Assembly (NCBI GenBank): GCA_002721815.1
Contig: PBLQ01000053.1
Location: 1-57,297, forward strand
Direction of reading: 5' to 3'
Length of the DNA: 57,297 nucleotides
Source: Myxococcales bacterium
GTDB lineage: Bacteria > Myxococcota > UBA727 > GCA-2721815
The notes under the pieces are model-generated. The model searched no databases. It was not told where the DNA came from and worked only from the letters and a program-made list of their open reading frames with translations. Of the stretch, positions 18,774 to 27,146 are shown piece by piece; position 1 is the stretch's first letter; every line of letters begins with the position of its first letter. Position numbers and translations under genes: made by a program.

Positions 18774-19331
18774 TCAAACCTCCATTATTTCGGCTTCTTT
18801 CGCATTCAGTATCTCGTCTACAGACTTAACGTAACCATCGGTCAGGTCTTGCACCGCTTTGAGACCACGTTTTTCTTCGTCCTCAGAGATATCACCGTCT
18901 TTGGTGGCGGTTTTAAGCATGTCATTCGCGTCGCGGCGCGCATTTCGAACCGCTACTTTGCCATCTTCGCATTTATTACGGGCTTGTTTCACGAATTCTT
19001 TTCGGCGTTCCTCTGTGAGGGTCGGAATCGGGACGCGCACCACTTCCCCATCGGTGGCTGGGGTCAAGCCCAGGTTGGCCTCAAGAATACCCTTCTCAAT
19101 CTCTTTCAGGAGATCTTTTTCCCAGGGTTTCACCATCAACATACGCGCGTCGGCAACGGTGATGGAGGCGACTTGGTTGAGAGGCGACGGGGTACCGTAG
19201 TAATTCACTCGCACAGGGTCGAGCATTCCCACATTGGCCCGGCCAGTGCGAATGGTACTCAAACTTTTCTTCAGGGCTTCCATGGCCTTTTCCATCTGGG
19301 ATTTGGCATCTTGTTGGATATCTTCGAGCAT
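18774..19331 (-). CDS. frr: ribosome recycling factor
   Basis: A 185-residue protein that, with EF-G, splits the post-termination ribosome. It shows the standard three-helix bundle and small domain: MEKAMEALKKSLSTIRTGRAN, VRVNYYGTPSPLNQVA-type segment (here DPVRVNYYGTPSPLNQVAS), then RVPIPTLTEERRKEFVKQA and VAVRNARRDAND. Length is as usual. GGAGAACGTC precedes the ATG. It follows pyrH by about 20 bp, the common pyrH-frr order, though rpsB and tsf are not upstream here. Confidence 0.97.
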   Translation of the reverse strand: MLEDIQQDAKSQMEKAMEALKKSLSTIRTGRANVGMLDPVRVNYYGTPSPLNQVASITVADARMLMVKPWEKDLLKEIEKGILEANLGLTPATDGEVVRVPIPTLTEERRKEFVKQARNKCEDGKVAVRNARRDANDMLKTATKDGDISEDEEKRGLKAVQDLTDGYVKSVDEILNAKEAEIMEV

Positions 19332-19350
19332 GACGTTCTCCTAAAAAGGG

Positions 19351-20076
19351 CTACTCTGCTTTAACTACAGTGCCGACGTGTTCACCCATAACAACACGAC
19401 GAATATTGTTAGGGTCATTAAGGTTAAAAACATGAATGGGAAGCGCATTGTCCATGCACAGGGAAATGGCTGTGGAGTCCATCACACGCAGGCCTTTTTG
19501 TAACACTTCGAGATAACTTAATTCATCAAACATCACCGCATCGTTGTGCTGAACGGGGTCTTTATCGAACACCCCGTCTACTTTGGTGGCCTTGAGGATA
19601 GCCTCCGCTTTGATTTCCATGGCGCGCAAACTGGCCGCGGTATCGGTGGTAAAATAAGGATTGCCCGTGCCTGCGGCGAAAATAACCACGCGGCCTTTTT
19701 CGAGATGGCGCATGGCTCGCCGTCGGATATAAGGTTCGCAGAGTTCTTGCATTCCGATGGCCGACATCACCCGGGTGTGCACATCAATGCGCTCTAAGGC
19801 ATCTTGCATGGCCAATGCGGTCATCACCGTGGCCAACATCCCCATGTAGTCTGCATGGGCCCGGTCCATGCCTTTAGTGGACCCTGCGACCCCACGAAAG
19901 ATGTTGCCACCCCCGATCACCAAGGCCAGCTCAATGCCCGCTTGGTGCACAGCCCTTACTTGCTGGGCCAATTCAGAAATAATGGCTGGTTCGATGCCGT
20001 GGCCCTGATCCCCTTGGAGGGCCTCTCCCGACAATTTGAGAAGAACTCTTTTAAACGGCTCGCGGTTTTGCGCCAC
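19351..20076 (-). CDS. pyrH: UMP kinase
   Basis: A 241-residue hexameric bacterial UMP kinase (amino-acid-kinase fold; UMP to UDP). Visible are [12 protein letters not shown] at the start, IGGGNIFRG, and a [19 protein letters not shown] helix, followed by [20 protein letters not shown] and [13 protein letters not shown]. The start is the GTG at 20076, because a perfect AGGAGG lies 5 nt upstream. The in-frame ATG at 20118 would add 14 residues, has no ribosome-binding site and is not part of the family. It leads the run pyrH-frr-flavin reductase-msrA-ureohydrolase and is divergent from lexA. Confidence 0.95.
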   Translation of the reverse strand: MAQNREPFKRVLLKLSGEALQGDQGHGIEPAIISELAQQVRAVHQAGIELALVIGGGNIFRGVAGSTKGMDRAHADYMGMLATVMTALAMQDALERIDVHTRVMSAIGMQELCEPYIRRRAMRHLEKGRVVIFAAGTGNPYFTTDTAASLRAMEIKAEAILKATKVDGVFDKDPVQHNDAVMFDELSYLEVLQKGLRVMDSTAISLCMDNALPIHVFNLNDPNNIRRVVMGEHVGTVVKAE

Positions 20077-20081
20077 TTGGG

Positions 20082-20087
20082 CCTCCT
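20082..20087 (-). promoter_or_regulatory. ribosome-binding site that fixes the pyrH start
   Basis: AGGAGG on the minus strand, 5 nt before GTG at 20076. It lies inside the longer possible reading frame from 20118 and argues against that start. Confidence 0.8.
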
Positions 20088-20162
20088 GAAAGGTAAATGC
20101 TCGTTTTTGCTCTAACATTGCTGAGGTGATCAGGTAAAGTGCTCATTTTAATCAAAAACACC

Positions 20163-20178
20163 ACTGAACACTTGCACC
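20163..20178 (+). promoter_or_regulatory. candidate LexA operator in the lexA promoter
   Basis: ACTGAACACTTGCACC overlaps the lexA -35 and recurs with one change at 9273-9288. CTGAAC is the outer half of the Myxococcus-type LexA motif as I remember it (reverse complement ends GTTCAG); the rest matches only partly. The position suits autorepression. Confidence 0.45.
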
Positions 20179-20200
20179 ACTGCACACTTTTTGGCATTAT
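20172..20200 (+). promoter_or_regulatory. candidate lexA promoter
   Basis: TTGCAC (20172-20177), a 17-bp spacer and CATTAT (20195-20200) lie 46 bp before the lexA ATG, with GAGAGG as ribosome-binding site. Confidence 0.45.
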
Positions 20201-20245
20201 GGGGTCCGCGATGGTATTGCTCCATTAATCCAAGAGAGGTGTGAA

Positions 20246-21016
20246 ATGGCCACGACCGATTCAAATTTCCCAAAAGACCTTACAGAACGGCAATTTAAGG
20301 TTTTGAGCTTCATTGAAAAAGAGATTCAAGAGCAAGGCTACCCCCCCACCATTCGTGAAATCGGCCGCCAGTTGGGCATTCGTAGTACCAATGGGGTAAA
20401 TGATCACCTCAAAGCCCTCCAGCGCAAGGGTTATATTGCGCGGTCAGACCATAAAAGCCGAACGCTCAAGGTCCTCAAATCGAGCTTACCTGCGCAGTCG
20501 GATACCCCCAACAATGTGATTTCCATGCAGCCCAAAAAACCGGCCAACATTCCTGCAGTTTTGGGGGCTCCGGCCTCATCTGGATTTGGGGCGCCTGCCA
20601 ACGATGTGGCCAATATTCCAATGCTCGGTCGCGTGGCTGCCGGCTCGCCCATTTTGGCCATCGAAAACATGGAAGATGCCCTCCCGGTTCCGGATTGGCT
20701 TTTATCGGGATCATCCAAGCAAAAACAATTCGCGCTGGAAGTTCACGGAGATTCCATGATTGGTGACGGCATCTATGACGGAGACGTGGTCTTCGTGGCA
20801 CAAAACAACACGGCGAAGGCCGGTGACTTGGTGGTGGCCATGATCGACGAAGAAGTCACCGTGAAACGTTTTTTCCCAGAAGGCGACCGCATTCGTCTGC
20901 AACCCTCGAATCCTCGTTTAGATCCGATATTTGTAGACAAGAGTGAAGGCGTTACCTTTGCTGTTTTGGGGCATGTCACCGGCGTTTTTGGTCGCTTTCC
21001 CCGCAGAGGGCTTTAG
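20246..21016 (+). CDS. lexA: LexA repressor (SOS response)
   Basis: A 256-residue self-cleaving repressor of DNA-damage genes. Order: winged helix-turn-helix (about 10-75; PPTIREIGRQLGIRSTNGVNDHLKAL), then an unusually long Pro/Ala-rich linker (about 80-125) and the S24 peptidase-like domain. The cleavage site is Ala132-Gly133 in GRVAAGSP, nucleophile Ser170 in HGDSM and general base Lys207 in VTVKRF, all intact. It is about 50 residues longer than the E. coli protein, almost entirely in the linker. A motif overlapping its own -35 may be its operator. It stands alone and no SOS effector gene follows. Confidence 0.95.
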   Translation: MATTDSNFPKDLTERQFKVLSFIEKEIQEQGYPPTIREIGRQLGIRSTNGVNDHLKALQRKGYIARSDHKSRTLKVLKSSLPAQSDTPNNVISMQPKKPANIPAVLGAPASSGFGAPANDVANIPMLGRVAAGSPILAIENMEDALPVPDWLLSGSSKQKQFALEVHGDSMIGDGIYDGDVVFVAQNNTAKAGDLVVAMIDEEVTVKRFFPEGDRIRLQPSNPRLDPIFVDKSEGVTFAVLGHVTGVFGRFPRRGL

Positions 21017-21036
21017 CTGCTCAGCGACTTCTCGGT

Positions 21037-21053
21037 CTTGGCTTTTGGCCAAG
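21037..21053 (+). repeat. hairpin-forming repeat after lexA
   Basis: CTTGGC (21037-21042) and GCCAAG (21048-21053) flank a 5-nt loop 20 bp after the lexA stop. No T-run follows, so a rho-independent terminator is not supported, but a 3'-end stabilising hairpin is possible. Confidence 0.3.
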
Positions 21054-21108
21054 CCGGCCTCTCTCAAAAGCCCCATATAAAAAAAAACAATATTAATGAC
21101 GAGAATCG

Positions 21109-21138
21109 TTGACCCTCGGAAGCGCTTGCCGTTATTTT
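21109..21138 (+). promoter_or_regulatory. candidate promoter of sctV and possibly the glycan cluster
   Basis: TTGACC (21109-21114), an 18-bp spacer and TATTTT (21133-21138) lie about 55 bp before the sctV start. The genes that follow are spaced by only a few bp. Confidence 0.4.
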
Positions 21139-21193
21139 GTCATGGTTTTTAAGGGGTTAGTGATTTCTTCCCCCCACTTGGCAGGATGAGCGT

Positions 21194-23347
21194 TTGAAAC
21201 AACTCGTAGATATCGTCATGCAGGGCGACTTGCTCACCGTCCTACGCCGTTATGCGGACATCGGCTTGGCCTTTTTGGTCGCTGCGGTGGTGGGCATGAT
21301 GATCGTGCCGGTCCCGCCTTTTATTCTCGACCTCCTGTTGGTGCTTAACATTTCAATCTCCATGGTGATGCTGTTGATCGCCATGTACATTCCCAGCGCC
21401 CTCCGCCTGGCCGCCTTTCCCACCATCATCCTGGTGACCACTCTTTTTAGATTGGCATTGAATGTGTCCTCTACCCGACTGATTTTGCTCGAGGCCTTTG
21501 CTGGCGAAGTCATCGAATCATTCGGCCAATTCGTGGTGCGGGGTAACTTTGTGGTGGGTGCGGTGATCTTCTTGGTCCTCCTGCTCATCAACATGCTCGT
21601 CATCGCCAAAGGTTCTGAGCGCGTGGCAGAGGTGGCGGCCCGATTCACCCTCGATGCCATGCCTGGCAAACAAATGTCCATTGATGCCGACTTGAGAGCT
21701 GGTGCGCTCGACCTCGATGAAGCGCGTCAAAAGCGAAAAGACTTAGGGCGCGAAAGTCAGCTGTTTGGTTCTATGGACGGGGCCATGAAGTTCGTGAAAG
21801 GCGATACCATCGCCGGCCTGATCATCACGGCCATCAACATCATCGCCGGTATCATTATTGGGGTGACCCAAAAAGGCATGACCGCGGGCGAAGCGGTGGA
21901 AACCTATTCCATCCTCACCATTGGTGACGGATTGGTGTCTATCATTCCTGCCCTTTTGATGTCGGTGTGTGCGGGTCTTATCGTGACCCGTGTGGCCTCC
22001 GAAGAGGAAGATGCCAATCTCGGTATGGATGTGGCCACCCAGGTGTTCGCGCAACCCAAAGCTTTCACCATCGCCGGTGGCTTCATCTTTCTAATTGGTT
22101 TGGTTCCTGGCCTCCCCACCGTTCCATTCTTCATTATGGCCTTTGTCATCACAGGTCTGTCCTACGGCCTGTTCCAGGCGCACAAGACCAAAGGCGGCTT
22201 GGGTGGTGAAGTCGATGATCTGGTGGAGCAACGCGAAGACAATCTCGAAACCCAAAAACAAGAGGCTGTCAAAAAAGCAAAAGCGCAAGAAGGCCAAAGC
22301 TCACAGATGATGCCGGTGGTCACTCCGGTCGCCCTTGAAGTGGCTCAGGACTTGGTGCCGTTGGTGGATGACACCACAGGGTCTAACTTTCTCGGTGAGT
22401 TGGTCCCAATGATGCGCGATGGCCTTTTTTACGAATTGGGCGTACGCTTTCCAGGGCTCCGCGTCCGTGCCAACGATGGCGATATTCCCCCTGGTGGCTA
22501 TGTGATCATGGTGAATGAGATTCCCATCGTGATGGGCAGTGTGGACCAGGACAAGTGCTTGGTCAACGATACCCCTGACCGTCTTCGGTTGCTGGGCATC
22601 ATGGCAGAGCCCGCGCAGAACCCCGCCAACGGCAACGCCTGTGCTTGGGTACCCATCTCAGAAAAAGCCACCGCTGAACAATCTGGGCTCACCACCTGGG
22701 ACGCTGCAGGCTATATTGTCCTACACCTGGCTGCAGTACTGCGTAAGAATGCCAATGAGTTTATTGGTATCCAAGAAGCGCAGAACATGTTGGAGCAATT
22801 GGAACAAGCCTTTCCTGCGTTGGTCAAAGAAGTGGTGCCCAAAGCGGTGAGCATCTTCCAGCTCACCGACATTTTGCGTCGCTTGGTGGAAGAAGAAATA
22901 TCCATTCGTGACCTTCGGTCTGTGCTCCAAGCTTTGGCCGAATGGGGGCCCGTCGAAAGCGACACCGTCATGCTCACCGAGTATGTGCGCGCGGCCCTTA
23001 AGCGCTACGTGAGTCACAAGTACGCGCGTGGGCAAAATACGCTCATCGTTTACCTGCTCGACCCTCAAATCGAAGAAACCATTCGCTCCAGTGTACAACA
23101 CACCTCTTCGGGCTCGTACTTGGCTCTGGAGCCCGAAATAACCCAAGAAATTCTCACCGCAGTTCGTAACGAAGTGGGCAATCTGCCGCCCAGCGCCCAG
23201 CAGCCGGTGGTCCTGACCACCATGGAGATTCGCCGTTATTTTCGCAAACTCGTTGAACTCGAATTTCCTCATTTGGCAGTGGTGAGCTACCAAGAGCTCA
23301 GTCCTGAAATGAACATCCAACCTATTGCGCGGATTACTCTGGTTTAA
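21194..23347 (+). CDS. sctV: type III secretion export-gate protein SctV (FlhA/InvA family)
   Basis: A 717-residue export-gate protein. The N-terminal 330 residues hold about eight membrane helices with the family core GKQMSIDADLRAG, RESQLFGSMDGAMKFVKGD and TIGDGLV. A charged linker leads to a C-terminal cytoplasmic domain that forms a nine-fold ring for chaperone-substrate docking. The ending (YVSHKYARGQNTLIVYLLDP, then SGSYLALEPE) resembles InvA/YscV more than flagellar FlhA. A TTG start at 21194 with GGATGAG upstream gives the full family length. It is odd that no other secretion or flagellar gene lies in the window, and the next gene, a sugar flavoenzyme, starts 3 bp after its stop. Confidence 0.88.
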   Translation: MKQLVDIVMQGDLLTVLRRYADIGLAFLVAAVVGMMIVPVPPFILDLLLVLNISISMVMLLIAMYIPSALRLAAFPTIILVTTLFRLALNVSSTRLILLEAFAGEVIESFGQFVVRGNFVVGAVIFLVLLLINMLVIAKGSERVAEVAARFTLDAMPGKQMSIDADLRAGALDLDEARQKRKDLGRESQLFGSMDGAMKFVKGDTIAGLIITAINIIAGIIIGVTQKGMTAGEAVETYSILTIGDGLVSIIPALLMSVCAGLIVTRVASEEEDANLGMDVATQVFAQPKAFTIAGGFIFLIGLVPGLPTVPFFIMAFVITGLSYGLFQAHKTKGGLGGEVDDLVEQREDNLETQKQEAVKKAKAQEGQSSQMMPVVTPVALEVAQDLVPLVDDTTGSNFLGELVPMMRDGLFYELGVRFPGLRVRANDGDIPPGGYVIMVNEIPIVMGSVDQDKCLVNDTPDRLRLLGIMAEPAQNPANGNACAWVPISEKATAEQSGLTTWDAAGYIVLHLAAVLRKNANEFIGIQEAQNMLEQLEQAFPALVKEVVPKAVSIFQLTDILRRLVEEEISIRDLRSVLQALAEWGPVESDTVMLTEYVRAALKRYVSHKYARGQNTLIVYLLDPQIEETIRSSVQHTSSGSYLALEPEITQEILTAVRNEVGNLPPSAQQPVVLTTMEIRRYFRKLVELEFPHLAVVSYQELSPEMNIQPIARITLV

Positions 23348-23350
23348 GAC

Positions 23351-24763
23351 ATGACCGACCTCGGTGCATCCATTGTGATCATTGGTCTTGGGCCCACCGG
23401 GATTGGGGCCGCCCTACGTCTGCAAGAATTAGGACACAAAGATTTTTTGGTGATCGATCGGGCCCCCCAGGCTGGGGGGTTGGCGGGTTCGGTGGTGGAC
23501 CCTCAAGGTTTCACTTGGGATTACGGCGGTCATGTTCAGTTTTCCCACTACGAAAAGTTTGACCAAGCCATGGAACTCGCCCTGGGTACCGATGGATTCT
23601 TTCAGCATCAGCGCGAAAGCTGGGTGTACATGAAAGATCGTTTTGTCCCCTACCCATTCCAATACAACCTCCACCGACTCCCAAAAAGTGATCAGCAAAT
23701 GGCATTGGCTGGATTGCAAGCGATTCAGGGCCAACCTCAAAACAAAACTAATTTTGACACCTTTTTGCGAAGTTCCTTTGGCGACGGACTTTGTGATATT
23801 TTTCTCACGCCATACAACTTTAAGGTCTGGGCCCACCCTGCAGAACTCATGAGTTGTCAATGGACCGCGGAACGGGTGGCACCCGTTTCCTTAGAAAAAG
23901 TTCAAACCAATATTGAAGAACAAAAAGACCAGGTGAGCTGGGGACCCAACAACACCTTTCAGTTTCCTAAATTCGGCGGCACGGGCGCCATCTGGCGAAG
24001 TTTGGCCGATAAGATCTCGACCAACAAAATGCTGCTCGGAAGCAGTGTACAATCCATCTGCGCTGAAGAAAAAATCATCACCTTAAGTGATGGCCGAACC
24101 GTGGCCTACGACCAGCTCGTGAGTTCCATGCCCCTGAATCAGCTGGCAGCGGTCCTGGGCGACAAAGAGCTTATGGAGCAAACCAGCCAGCTCTTATTCA
24201 GCGCCACCCATATTTTTGGCGTGGGTCTCCAGGGCCAACCCCCCGAACATCTCAAAACCAAATGCTGGATGTACTTTCCAGAATCCGACTGTCCCTTTTA
24301 TCGAGTGACGGTCTTCAGCAACTACAGCCCCAACAACACCCCTCGACCCGGTGAAACTTGGTCACTGATGGCCGAAGTGTCCGAATCAGTTCACAAAACC
24401 ATCAATCCTGACACCCTGTTTCAAGAGGTCATTCAGGGCATGAAAAACACCAAGCTTATTCAAGAAGGTGATGGCATTCTCAGCGAATTTCACCTTCGGC
24501 TTCCCCAAGGCTATCCCGTGCCGGGCCTCCAACGGGATGCCGTTTTGGGCCAAGTCCTCCCCACTTTAAAAGACATGGACATTTACTCCCGAGGCCGTTT
24601 TGGCGCTTGGAAATACGAAGTGAGCAACCAAGATCATTCCTTCATGCAAGGCGTCGAAGTGGTGGAGCACCTGCTCCATGGCCGAGAAGAAATCACCCTT
24701 CATCGGCCAGACGACGTCAACAAACAACACAACCCCTTCCCTTATCCGGATTGGAAGGCATAA
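23351..24763 (+). CDS. FAD-dependent amine-oxidoreductase / UDP-galactopyranose-mutase-like protein
   Basis: A 470-residue flavoprotein. The N-terminal FAD-binding fold is IVIIGLGPTGIGAALRLQELG with ERAPxxGG-like DRAPQAGGLAGS. GGHVQFSHY and WVYMKDRFVPYPFQYNLHRLP match the region of UDP-galactopyranose mutase-like and protoporphyrinogen-oxidase-like proteins of polysaccharide clusters. The C-terminus has GRFGAWKYEVSNQDHSFMQGVE, where the flavin is capped. The likely role is a sugar-nucleotide rearrangement or oxidation feeding the glycan genes downstream, but the substrate is unknown. It starts 3 bp after sctV and ends 1 bp before the next gene. Confidence 0.75.
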   Translation: MTDLGASIVIIGLGPTGIGAALRLQELGHKDFLVIDRAPQAGGLAGSVVDPQGFTWDYGGHVQFSHYEKFDQAMELALGTDGFFQHQRESWVYMKDRFVPYPFQYNLHRLPKSDQQMALAGLQAIQGQPQNKTNFDTFLRSSFGDGLCDIFLTPYNFKVWAHPAELMSCQWTAERVAPVSLEKVQTNIEEQKDQVSWGPNNTFQFPKFGGTGAIWRSLADKISTNKMLLGSSVQSICAEEKIITLSDGRTVAYDQLVSSMPLNQLAAVLGDKELMEQTSQLLFSATHIFGVGLQGQPPEHLKTKCWMYFPESDCPFYRVTVFSNYSPNNTPRPGETWSLMAEVSESVHKTINPDTLFQEVIQGMKNTKLIQEGDGILSEFHLRLPQGYPVPGLQRDAVLGQVLPTLKDMDIYSRGRFGAWKYEVSNQDHSFMQGVEVVEHLLHGREEITLHRPDDVNKQHNPFPYPDWKA

Positions 24764-24764
24764 A

Positions 24765-25970
24765 ATGGCGGGCACCAAAACATCAAAGTGGTCCTTTTCA
24801 AAGTCAGGACCTCTTGCGGTGGTACCCGACGTGGTGTGTCTCACCTACCGGCCAGACAAAGGTGCCACGGGGGGCCCAGGCGGTGTTTTACACCTCACAA
24901 AAATGCTCCTTGGCCCCCGAGTTGATGACCTCAAAGTCGTTTACCATTTCAAAGACTCCGCCCAACCTTTTGGTATCCCGGGCCCCATCAAAAAAGCCAT
25001 CAATCGTTTGGGTTTTTGGCCAGATATGATGGAAGCCGCGCGATTCGGGTTTCAAATGGGGTGGCAATACCGACATTCCTCCTTCATTACTCACGACGCC
25101 GGCACCGCATGCGGACTCGCTCTGGCCCGCCGACGTTACGCCTTGGTGTATCATCAGCAAGGCGCCCTCGCTTCGGAAAAACTGGGCCAAGGAAAGAAGC
25201 TCAACGCAAGAGAGATTCAAGCCCTCAACTTGGTGGAGGCCTATGCTTTCAAACAGGCGCATACCGTTCATTTTCCGAGTAACGGTGCCTACCGATCTTT
25301 TCTCGACAGTTCAGAAACATTAAGAAATGGTGATTTCAATTATGGAGGGCCTTTGTACAACACGGTACCGCCGGTGATTGAAACCGAAATCTCCGAGTCC
25401 CCACCGTGGATGGCCCAACTGCCCAGCGGACAACCCTTATTTCTCTCCGTGGGCGCCTTCACTTGGGAAAAAGGCGTGGACCAAGTTGCGTCCTTTATGC
25501 ACACCTTGGGTGCGAAACTGAACTCCCCGGTGACTTGGGTTTTGGTGGGTAATGGCCCTTTTTGGGATAAAATCGAACAGCGCTGCCGCTCTCTTCCCGA
25601 AAACATCACCCCCATCATGGTACCCGGACCCGTACCTCATGCCCTCATCGGAAAGCTCATGCAGCGGGCAGACCTCTTTTTCATGGGCCACCGCCGCTCG
25701 ATTTTCGATTTCACCACCTTAGAGGCCATGCAGGCAGGCTGCGGCCTGGTTTTGTCTCCCGTGGGCGGTAACCTCGAATTCGATCTGCGAAAGAACGTTA
25801 TTTGGCTTTATCCTGAAGACCCGGAGCGCTCCGCTCAGAAAATCCTACAGACGGACTGGCACTTGCTGGGTCAACGCAACCAGCGCCTGTTTTTCGACCG
25901 GTTTTCACCGAAGGTTTTTAAGGAAACTTATTCCGATCTCTGTCATACTCTGCACCAGGAGGCTGACTGA
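24765..25970 (+). CDS. glycosyltransferase family 4-like (GT-B)
   Basis: A 401-residue GT-B protein. DVVCLTYRPDKGATGGPGGVLHLTKML is an N-terminal domain with a Gly-rich acceptor loop. LFLSVGAFTWEKGVDQVASFM opens the C-terminal nucleotide-sugar domain, and DLFFMGHRRSIFDFTTLEAMQAGCGLVLSPVGGNLEF is the donor-binding ExxxxxG region typical of GT4. The start is the ATG at 24765, 1 bp after the previous stop; an earlier in-frame start at 24678 lies inside that gene. Donor and acceptor are unknown. The chain is probably built on the polyprenyl carrier at the inner face of the membrane. Confidence 0.75.
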   Translation: MAGTKTSKWSFSKSGPLAVVPDVVCLTYRPDKGATGGPGGVLHLTKMLLGPRVDDLKVVYHFKDSAQPFGIPGPIKKAINRLGFWPDMMEAARFGFQMGWQYRHSSFITHDAGTACGLALARRRYALVYHQQGALASEKLGQGKKLNAREIQALNLVEAYAFKQAHTVHFPSNGAYRSFLDSSETLRNGDFNYGGPLYNTVPPVIETEISESPPWMAQLPSGQPLFLSVGAFTWEKGVDQVASFMHTLGAKLNSPVTWVLVGNGPFWDKIEQRCRSLPENITPIMVPGPVPHALIGKLMQRADLFFMGHRRSIFDFTTLEAMQAGCGLVLSPVGGNLEFDLRKNVIWLYPEDPERSAQKILQTDWHLLGQRNQRLFFDRFSPKVFKETYSDLCHTLHQEAD

Positions 25971-25973
25971 AAC

Positions 25974-27146
25974 ATGGGCACCATTGCCATCATTCCCGCT
26001 CGAGGCGGCTCTAAAGGCCTCCCAAAAAAGAACCTCAAAGAACTCGGGGGGATTCCTCTGCTCGGCCGCACCATTTTAGCAGCCACAAAAAGCAAAAGCG
26101 TGGACACCGTTTATGTCACCAGTGACGACCCGCAAATCCTGGCGTGCGCCCAACATTACGGCGCCGAAACCATTCTTCGGCCAGAAACACTGAGCGGCGA
26201 TACGGCCAGTTCAGAATCCGCCCTCTCCCATGCTTTACAGGAAATCGAAAAAAACACAGCATTGCCCCAACACTTTTTCTTTCTGCAATGTACCTCTCCT
26301 TTTCTGAACTCTCAAGATCTCGATGATGCCTTTGACGCCTATCGAGCAAAGCAAGCCGACACTTTGTTCAGCGGCTCGCCCTTTTCGCATTTTGTCTGGC
26401 GGCAAGCAGTCCAATCCGACGACTTCACCGGTGTGAACCATGACAAATCCAAACGTTTGCGTCGCCAAGATCGAGAAGCCGAGGTGCTTGAAAACGGCGC
26501 CCTTTACTTAATGACCACCCAAGGATTTCTCCGCCACCAACACCGTTTCTTTGGATGCACGGTGACCCATCTGATGCCAAGCATTCGTTCCCTCGAGGTT
26601 GACACACCCGAAGATTTCACTGTGGCGCAATGCCTTTTGCCTTTGGTAGAACCCGATGGTCTGCGAAAACTGCTCAAGGGCGTTCAAGCTTTGGTGAGTG
26701 ATTTTGACGGGGTACTAACCGACAACAAAGTCCATTTGAACGATGAGGGACATGAAACAGTGCGACTGGACCGTGGCGATGGCATGGGCATTTCGAATCT
26801 AACCAAAACCCAAATGCCGGTTTTGGTGCTGAGCAGCGAACAAAATCCAGTGGTCAAACACCGCTGTGACAAACTGGGCATCCCCGCCATTCAAACCAAA
26901 GAAGCCAAAAGTAAAATTCTGAAACGATGGTCTGAAGAACAGGGCATCCCATTGTCCACAACAGCCTATATTGGCAATGACGTGAACGACCTCCCCGCCT
27001 TTGAAGTGGTTGGCGTGGCATTGGCAGTGGCCGATGCCCATCCCGCTGTCCTACAAAAGGCTGACTATATTATTCCCAAAAAAGGTGGCCACGGTGCTGT
27101 ACGCGCAGTGTGTGACGCTTTACTCCACGAAAGGGGTTCCCAATGA
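25974..27146 (+). CDS. neuA: bifunctional acylneuraminate cytidylyltransferase - HAD (KdsC-like) phosphatase fusion
   Basis: A 390-residue fusion. Residues 1-230 are a CMP-nonulosonate synthetase (CTP plus sialic-type acid to CMP-sugar): IPARGGSKGLPKKNLKELGG, then TSDDPQI, FLQCTSPFLNSQDLD and RRQDREAEVLENGALY. Residues 235-390 are a C0-type HAD phosphatase with VSDFDGVLTDNKVH (nucleophile Asp near 243), LSSEQNPVVKHRCDKLGI, and YIGNDVNDLPAFEVVGVALAV. The same order occurs in animal CMAS and some bacterial NeuA. The phosphatase half could remove the phosphate from a NeuB-type 9-phosphate product, so one polypeptide would do two steps. neuB overlaps its end by 4 bp. Confidence 0.9.
   Translation: MGTIAIIPARGGSKGLPKKNLKELGGIPLLGRTILAATKSKSVDTVYVTSDDPQILACAQHYGAETILRPETLSGDTASSESALSHALQEIEKNTALPQHFFFLQCTSPFLNSQDLDDAFDAYRAKQADTLFSGSPFSHFVWRQAVQSDDFTGVNHDKSKRLRRQDREAEVLENGALYLMTTQGFLRHQHRFFGCTVTHLMPSIRSLEVDTPEDFTVAQCLLPLVEPDGLRKLLKGVQALVSDFDGVLTDNKVHLNDEGHETVRLDRGDGMGISNLTKTQMPVLVLSSEQNPVVKHRCDKLGIPAIQTKEAKSKILKRWSEEQGIPLSTTAYIGNDVNDLPAFEVVGVALAVADAHPAVLQKADYIIPKKGGHGAVRAVCDALLHERGSQ

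Noticed and set aside
21194-23347. Flagellar FlhA as the identity of the export gate
   Set aside because: No flagellar gene is near, and the C-terminal YVSHKYARGQ / SGSYLALEPE pattern is closer to InvA/YscV. The distinction remains inferential.
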